DNA from: Actinopolymorpha pittospori | Lineage (GTDB): Bacteria > Actinomycetota > Actinomycetes > Propionibacteriales > Actinopolymorphaceae | NCBI RefSeq assembly: GCF_014873875.1 | Contig: NZ_JADBEM010000001.1 | Location: forward strand, 2,356,001 to 2,420,000 | Length of the DNA stretch: 64,000 nt | Reading direction: 5' to 3' | Shown here: positions 60,135-64,000 of the stretch, piece by piece | Layout of the letters: each line of letters opens with the position of its first letter | How positions within the stretch are numbered: the stretch's first letter is position 1 | Translations under genes and position numbers: made by a program | Notes under the pieces: generated by a model | Told to the model about the DNA's origin: nothing | The model's database searches: none | The model's input: the letters and a program-made list of their open reading frames with translations, nothing else

Positions 60135-61590
60135 TAGGACTTTGTCATGTCGATCATGGTGGGGCGAGTGCTTCGATGTGGTCGATGGTGACTTCTTGTC
60201 GGCAGGTGGGGCATGCGCCGGCGATGAGGGCGAGCACGATTTGTAGCTCGTGTACGACTGCGTACAAGCTCAGGCCGGCGCATCCTGTTTTGGGTCGAGT
60301 CTGACCATGGTGCAGAAAGCTTGGGCGATCGCGACGAGTGTGACGTGGCGGTTCCAGCCGGTCCAGGAGCGTCCTTCGAAGTGGTCGAGTCCGAGCCCGG
60401 TTTTCAGTTCGCGGTAGTCATGTTCGATCCGCCACCGGATCTTTGCCAGGTCGACGAGCTGATCGATCGGTGTCTCGGCAGGCAGGTTAGAAAGCCAGTA
60501 GTCGGTAGGCTCGTTCGCCTCATCGGGCCATTCGACCAGCAGCAGCTTCGCCGGCAAGGTCCCATCGTCTGCGCGAGGGATGTCGCGGTTGGCCGGACGT
60601 ACCACGAACACCGCGAACTTCGAGGTCATGGCAGCACTCGGATTACCTTTCGTTTTTCTGGTCCCCTGCCGCCACGCCACCTCCTGGTAGGCATCGCGGC
60701 CGGCCGCCATGGCGATCTCGCGCAGACTCGATGCCGGCTTCGGGTAGTGGGGCTTGGGACGTCTGCCACGACCACCGTTACGTGGCGGTCTCACCGGCTC
60801 CGCTTCGCCGGGGTGGGCGCTGGTGCCGGCTTTGAGTGCGACCACATAGTCCAGACCACGTTCTTCCACGCCGAGCCGGAACCTGGTGCAATCCCCATAT
60901 CCGGCATCGGCAACGACGGGAAGCCTCGGCGACCCCCATTCGGCTTGCTCATCAAGCATGTCCAGCGCGAGCCGCCACTTCTCGACATGCCTCACGTCGT
61001 CAGGGACTTTGGATTCGGCTCGCTTCCGGCGGACCTTCTCGGCCTGCTCGGGATCATCACAGGCCTTGTCGTCCCAGCTTTCCGGGCAAAACAACCGCCA
61101 GTCAACCGCCGCCGAGCAGGTGTCGTTGACCGCGTGAACACTCACCCCGATCTGGCAGTTGGCGGTCTTGCCCAACGTCCCGGAATACTGCCAGGCCACA
61201 CACGCCGAGGCAGGCCCGTCCTTGGGGAATCCGGTGTCGTCGATCACGTATGCCCGCGGCCCAATCGCCTGCGCAGCCCACGAGCTCAACCTGCGCCGCA
61301 CCGCGGTGAAATCCCATGTCGAGGAAGTGACGAACTGCTGCAACCGCTGATGATCCACACCCAGCCGCTCCGCCATCGGCTGCATCGACTTACGCCGACC
61401 ATCAGTCAACAGGCCACGCAGATACAACTCACCCGTGGCACGCTGATCCGAACGCGCAAGACAACCCAGCATGTCGGCTGCGAACTCGCCAAGCCTCGGC
61501 CGCAACTCCGCTATCTGATCAGGAGTCATGCACCGACCATGTCAGAACATCAACCACAGAACACGAAACGACACACCTAACAAAGTACTA
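60135..61590. mobile_element. IS701-like element with CTAG target duplication
   Basis: The ends are TAGGACTTTGT and TAGTACTTTGT as inverted repeats. CTAG flanks both sides (60131-60134 and 61591-61594), the YTAR-type 4-bp target of IS701-like elements. The transposase is intact. Confidence 0.9.
60270..61529 (-). CDS. IS701-family DDE transposase
   Basis: This 419-residue protein has the order expected of the family. After a helical N-terminus (MLGCLARSDQRATGELYLRG) come AYVIDDTGFPKDGPASACVA (first Asp), LPVVADAGYGDCTRFRLGVE (second Asp) and the C-terminal KIRWRIEHDYRELKTGLGLD (Glu in an E-x-D-Y-R-E-L pattern). WQYSGTLGKTANCQIGVSVH is also characteristic. It reads on the minus strand against the interrupted NERD gene. 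Intact ends and ORF suggest recent insertion. Confidence 0.92.
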   Translation of the reverse strand: MTPDQIAELRPRLGEFAADMLGCLARSDQRATGELYLRGLLTDGRRKSMQPMAERLGVDHQRLQQFVTSSTWDFTAVRRRLSSWAAQAIGPRAYVIDDTGFPKDGPASACVAWQYSGTLGKTANCQIGVSVHAVNDTCSAAVDWRLFCPESWDDKACDDPEQAEKVRRKRAESKVPDDVRHVEKWRLALDMLDEQAEWGSPRLPVVADAGYGDCTRFRLGVEERGLDYVVALKAGTSAHPGEAEPVRPPRNGGRGRRPKPHYPKPASSLREIAMAAGRDAYQEVAWRQGTRKTKGNPSAAMTSKFAVFVVRPANRDIPRADDGTLPAKLLLVEWPDEANEPTDYWLSNLPAETPIDQLVDLAKIRWRIEHDYRELKTGLGLDHFEGRSWTGWNRHVTLVAIAQAFCTMVRLDPKQDAPA

Positions 61591-61980
61591 CTAGGTTGGC
61601 GCTCGATCTATGTTGAGCGAAGCATTCTCAACTTTCAAGTTGGCCACGTACTAATTGGCCCCGGAGGAGTTCTGACTGCCCATCCTACCTACGAACACAG
61701 GAAACACTTGAGCAAGGAGTCATCGGAGGAGTCTCAGAAAGTTCCCGCTGCCGAGGTCCTCAGCAGATTATCCGGACGGCCAGTCGGGGCTCGCCAAATC
61801 GCTGTGCTCATGGGCCCCTTACAGTTCAGAAGTCGATACCCGTGTGGCCAGCATCTAGTCCACCGCCGGGGCTTGATCTGGTATCTAATGCGTCTCCCGC
61901 GCAAGCTAAACCGTAAGGAAAGAAGGGAGTTGGTGCGGCTAGCAAGACAACCGAACGTATGGAGAGACTGGACTCGATAA

Positions 61981-62444
61981 CGACACCGCTGCTTCGTGCG
62001 TTGGCTCAGTCGGACGGAGGGTCAGTCAGCCCCCAACCGAGCCTGTCAGGACTGCGGCGTGGTGGTGCCCCAGCGTTGGCCAAGTCCACTAGGCAAACTG
62101 CAGCGGCTTCAAAGACCAGTGACGGTCGTCGTCATCTGGCTCGCTAGACCTATCTGCGCATTTGCGCCGCGGACTCGCCACGCAATGCGGTGATATTGTC
62201 ACGGTCCGTTACTGACGCCGTGAGAGATTGGCCATGACCGGTCCGGACCTGAAGGTCCTATGCAAACGAGAGGGCGCTAGAGTACGTTTTGATCATGGGG
62301 GGTGTGATCGGTGCGTTGTAGTTCAGTAATCTCCTGGACTTGGAGACTAAACCTCGACGTTCGAGCGAGCGAGCGAGCGCGTGAGGTCGCCGAGGCGCTG
62401 TCCAAGACTTGTCGCATGTCGCAGGGCCTTCTCGGGTGGACCAA
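61981..62444. other. no supported gene; short GAGC microsatellite
   Basis: About 460 bases without a convincing gene. A CGAGCGAGCGAGCGAGCGCG run (near 62358-62380) is the only repeat seen. It probably holds the promoter of the nuclease operon that follows. Confidence 0.4.
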
Positions 62445-63785
62445 GTGAACGTTGCTCTTGAAACGGCGCCTGAAGAAGACAGTGGTGCACAGACGCAGGA
62501 TCGCTATGCATGGCAGCACCACTGCACTGCCGTTGATTGCGCCACGATGATCCTTGAGGATTCCGAGGTGCAACGAATCGTCTGTGAAATCCACGAGGAT
62601 TACGTCGTCGTCCGTGGCGAAGATGACATTGAGTTTGTGAGCTGTAAGCACCGCGAAGCTTCCCAAGGACCTTGGTCGCTGATTGACATTTGCCTTGCTG
62701 GAGGAATAGCTCACCTGTTCTCTCGATGGCATTCCATGTCGGCCTCTCGCGTCCGCCTTATGACGAATGCAGGTCTGAAGTCAGGAGCAAGCGAGGCTGG
62801 GGGACTCTTGAAGGCATGCTCGCGGATAGCGGACGGCGAGCCGTTCGATGACGACTTGACCCTCTGCCGGGACGAGTTTGCAAACGCGCTCCTGGCGGCC
62901 CGGCGTCAAAAGAAGTTCTCGGGCATACCGGAGACTCCTAAGCCGCCCCGAAAGAAGGCGGATAGGTCACCTCCACCACCCGATTTCCTTGAGTTAGTAG
63001 AAAAATTCATGAGCGTTCTGCGTATCTGCCCTGATCTGCCTGCGCGTACTTATATTCGAACCCAGCATATTGAAAACGTCATGCGCCCAACGCTAGATGC
63101 GGGTGGCCATGACACTACGGCGTCAGGTGAATGCTATGACGCGCTGGTCACTCTCGTAGCAGCAAGGAATTCGGCAGACCCGCTGAGGGGACAGTATGCA
63201 TCTTGGTTGACTGAACCGAAGTTCGGGAGTGCTAAGGCCAGCTTGGCTGCGTTAGTTTTGTCCCGAACCATTGTTCGCGAGGACGTCCTGCAGACGCTTG
63301 CTAGCTCCCCAGATAGGCCACTGCTAAGGCGATGGACAACCACGGGCCATGAACGCCTGCGCATTAAGCTGGTTGCAGGCGGAGTACGCGGTACACGGGT
63401 AAATGGGGCTCTTCGACTGAGAGAGGCCTGGCAGGCGCAGTGGGAGGAATCCAAGAGAGACCTCCCGGGCGATGAGGCGGAGCGTCAAGACCTGGAAGCG
63501 AAGATATTGGATCTCGCAGGGGACGTTGAGGCTGAGGTTGCGACAACGGACGCAGAATGGGGAGATCGTATGTACGAGACCCTCCGAGCCCGCCTTCGAG
63601 GCGGTGGGGTGACACCAGTGTCCAGCCTCGCTCTAACAGCCGAGCACCTATTTGGCCTTGCGTTGGACCTGGCTTCCGAATGTGAAGTGTGGTTCAGTGA
63701 TGAATTCGACGTAGAGGCTGCACTCGCGGAGGTCGGGCGTGCAACTTCGTTTGGCGTGATACAAGAGTCGGGGGTAACGCAGTGA
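62445..63785 (+). CDS. DUF4297/Cap4-like dsDNA nuclease-domain protein
   Basis: This is about 446 residues from the GTG at 62445; a GTG at 62436 and a TTG at 62409 are alternatives. The N-terminus shows the Cap4/DUF4297 nuclease pattern: RYAWQHHCTAVDCATMIL, then VCEIHEDYVVVRGEDDIEFV and SCKHREASQGPWSL, with candidate D, E and Lys. A Pro/Lys linker and a helical C-terminal half follow (YIRTQHIENVMRPTLDAGGH, HLFGLALDLASECEVWFSDE). Such nucleases act as toxic effectors in antiphage systems, often with a partner sensor. Its stop overlaps the next gene by four bases, so they form an operon. Confidence 0.65.
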   Translation: MNVALETAPEEDSGAQTQDRYAWQHHCTAVDCATMILEDSEVQRIVCEIHEDYVVVRGEDDIEFVSCKHREASQGPWSLIDICLAGGIAHLFSRWHSMSASRVRLMTNAGLKSGASEAGGLLKACSRIADGEPFDDDLTLCRDEFANALLAARRQKKFSGIPETPKPPRKKADRSPPPPDFLELVEKFMSVLRICPDLPARTYIRTQHIENVMRPTLDAGGHDTTASGECYDALVTLVAARNSADPLRGQYASWLTEPKFGSAKASLAALVLSRTIVREDVLQTLASSPDRPLLRRWTTTGHERLRIKLVAGGVRGTRVNGALRLREAWQAQWEESKRDLPGDEAERQDLEAKILDLAGDVEAEVATTDAEWGDRMYETLRARLRGGGVTPVSSLALTAEHLFGLALDLASECEVWFSDEFDVEAALAEVGRATSFGVIQESGVTQ

Positions 63786-64000
63786 CAGGCGCGGGGCAGA
63801 TGCTCGATGACGCCGTTCAGGTAGCCTTGCATGCTGCAGCTAATCGCCAACTTGCGGTCGCGCGCCAGTCGAGGGAGCATTCGTCCACAAGCGCTCAAAG
63901 ACTTTCCCGTCGTAAGCGCGAGACGATGCTCAGGGAGCGACGCGAGGCTGAATACCACCAAGCGCGGGTCTTGTTGCTGATCTCTGCGTTCGCTGGCAAG
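63782..64000 (+). CDS. partner protein of the DUF4297 nuclease, cut by window edge
   Basis: A GTG start overlaps the nuclease stop. The visible 73 residues (GAGQMLDDAVQVALHAAANR, SRREHSST-type basic stretch, RKRETMLRERREAEYHQARV, LLLISAFAGK) form charged helices and then turn hydrophobic at the edge. The family cannot be judged from this part. Its role as sensor, immunity protein or second nuclease is open. Confidence 0.6.
   Translation, partial: MTGAGQMLDDAVQVALHAAANRQLAVARQSREHSSTSAQRLSRRKRETMLRERREAEYHQARVLLLISAFAGK

Larger units (their letters stand above)
58901..61980 (+). pseudogene. double NERD-domain protein split by an IS701-like element
   Basis: Removing the IS and one CTAG joins the two parts in frame to a 539-residue protein. 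The first NERD domain is intact: RVGAQGERMVGRTLRW, then HAIPLGNQGADIDHVLIGPG and GVLTVNTKHHAGASVEAT, with the D...N-x-K nuclease signature. A second copy follows, RTLRWVRPLGWRSIYVERSI, then VGHVLIGPGGVLTAHPTYEH; here the Asp and N-x-K residues are lost. Each is followed by a similar region (SRRALLWHLLIRRRVLSRAE / HRRGLIWYLMRLPRKLNRKE). The first domain is still readable up to the IS, giving a 467-residue product with a changed tail. Confidence 0.85.
41296..64000. mobile_element. integrative (mobilizable) element at tRNA-Lys, right end outside window
   Basis: A tyrosine integrase begins 87 bases after tRNA-Lys. Control genes, a transfer operon with a MOBF relaxase and coupling protein, and defence-like cargo follow. 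No second copy of the tRNA-Lys 3' end was found in the window, so the right boundary is open and the last genes could lie outside the element. Confidence 0.65.

Noticed and set aside
60321..61580. Plus-strand frame antisense to the IS701 transposase
   Set aside because: No domain, and the minus frame has all catalytic motifs.
62358..62380. GAGC repeats considered as a CRISPR or iteron array
   Set aside because: Only four 4-base units without spacers; a microsatellite.
41296..64000. Search for the second tRNA-Lys 3'-end copy to close the element
   Set aside because: Not found by eye in the window; the right end is probably outside.
1..64000. CRISPR arrays, rRNA genes and riboswitches
   Set aside because: No regularly spaced repeats, rRNA signatures or recognisable riboswitch cores were seen.

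Overview
The window looks like high-GC Actinomycetota DNA. It has frequent GTG starts, a SARP/BTAD regulator, an HxlR regulator, several YCII and RibD-type reductase genes, an actinobacterial replication-initiator remnant, and DUF2637-type transfer genes. No marker allows a genus call. The window has three parts.

(1) About 1-29.6 kb is an accessory, decaying region that ends at a tRNA-Phe gene. The 3' end of that tRNA (46 bp) recurs intact at about 10.46 and 26.97 kb, 44 bp of it recurs at 11.74 kb, and shorter or damaged copies lie at about 8.12, 29.39 and possibly 16.0 kb. This pattern is what repeated site-specific integration at one tRNA gene would leave. The 11.74-26.97 kb segment keeps the right end of an actinomycete integrative element: a Rep C-terminal remnant, xis, int and att. 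It is riddled with insertions: a DDE-transposase IS, an IS3 element with AAC target duplications, and a second IS3 element with AAG duplications. The second IS3 carries a group II intron inserted antisense in its orfB. Metabolic cargo genes between 2.8 and 16 kb are often broken by single-base frameshifts or truncations.

(2) About 29.6-41.3 kb looks like intact core chromosome. It holds a tRNA-Glu/Asp/Phe cluster, a membrane metallophosphoesterase, a small HExxH metallopeptidase, a LuxR-type regulator, a GreA-like factor, a flavin reductase-like protein, a disulfide oxidoreductase, a SARP-NB-ARC-TPR regulator, an alpha/beta hydrolase and tRNA-Lys.

(3) From about 41.3 kb to the right edge lies a second integrative element beside tRNA-Lys. 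It has a tyrosine integrase, an Mrr nuclease-STAND NTPase (likely antiviral), an HTH protein with an overlapping HExxH protein, a short GntR repressor beside a perfect 20-bp palindrome, and an eight-gene transfer operon in which every junction overlaps by 4 bp. That operon encodes an HTH protein, a zinc-ribbon protein, a TraG/TraD-like coupling protein, a DUF2637 membrane protein and a MOBF relaxase-helicase. Beyond it are a double-NERD gene split by an IS701-like element (CTAG target duplication) and a DUF4297-type nuclease gene overlapping a partner gene cut by the window edge. No T4SS ATPase or mating-pore gene is visible, so the element may be mobilizable rather than self-conjugative, or it may use a different DNA-transfer route. 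Its far att site was not found in the window.
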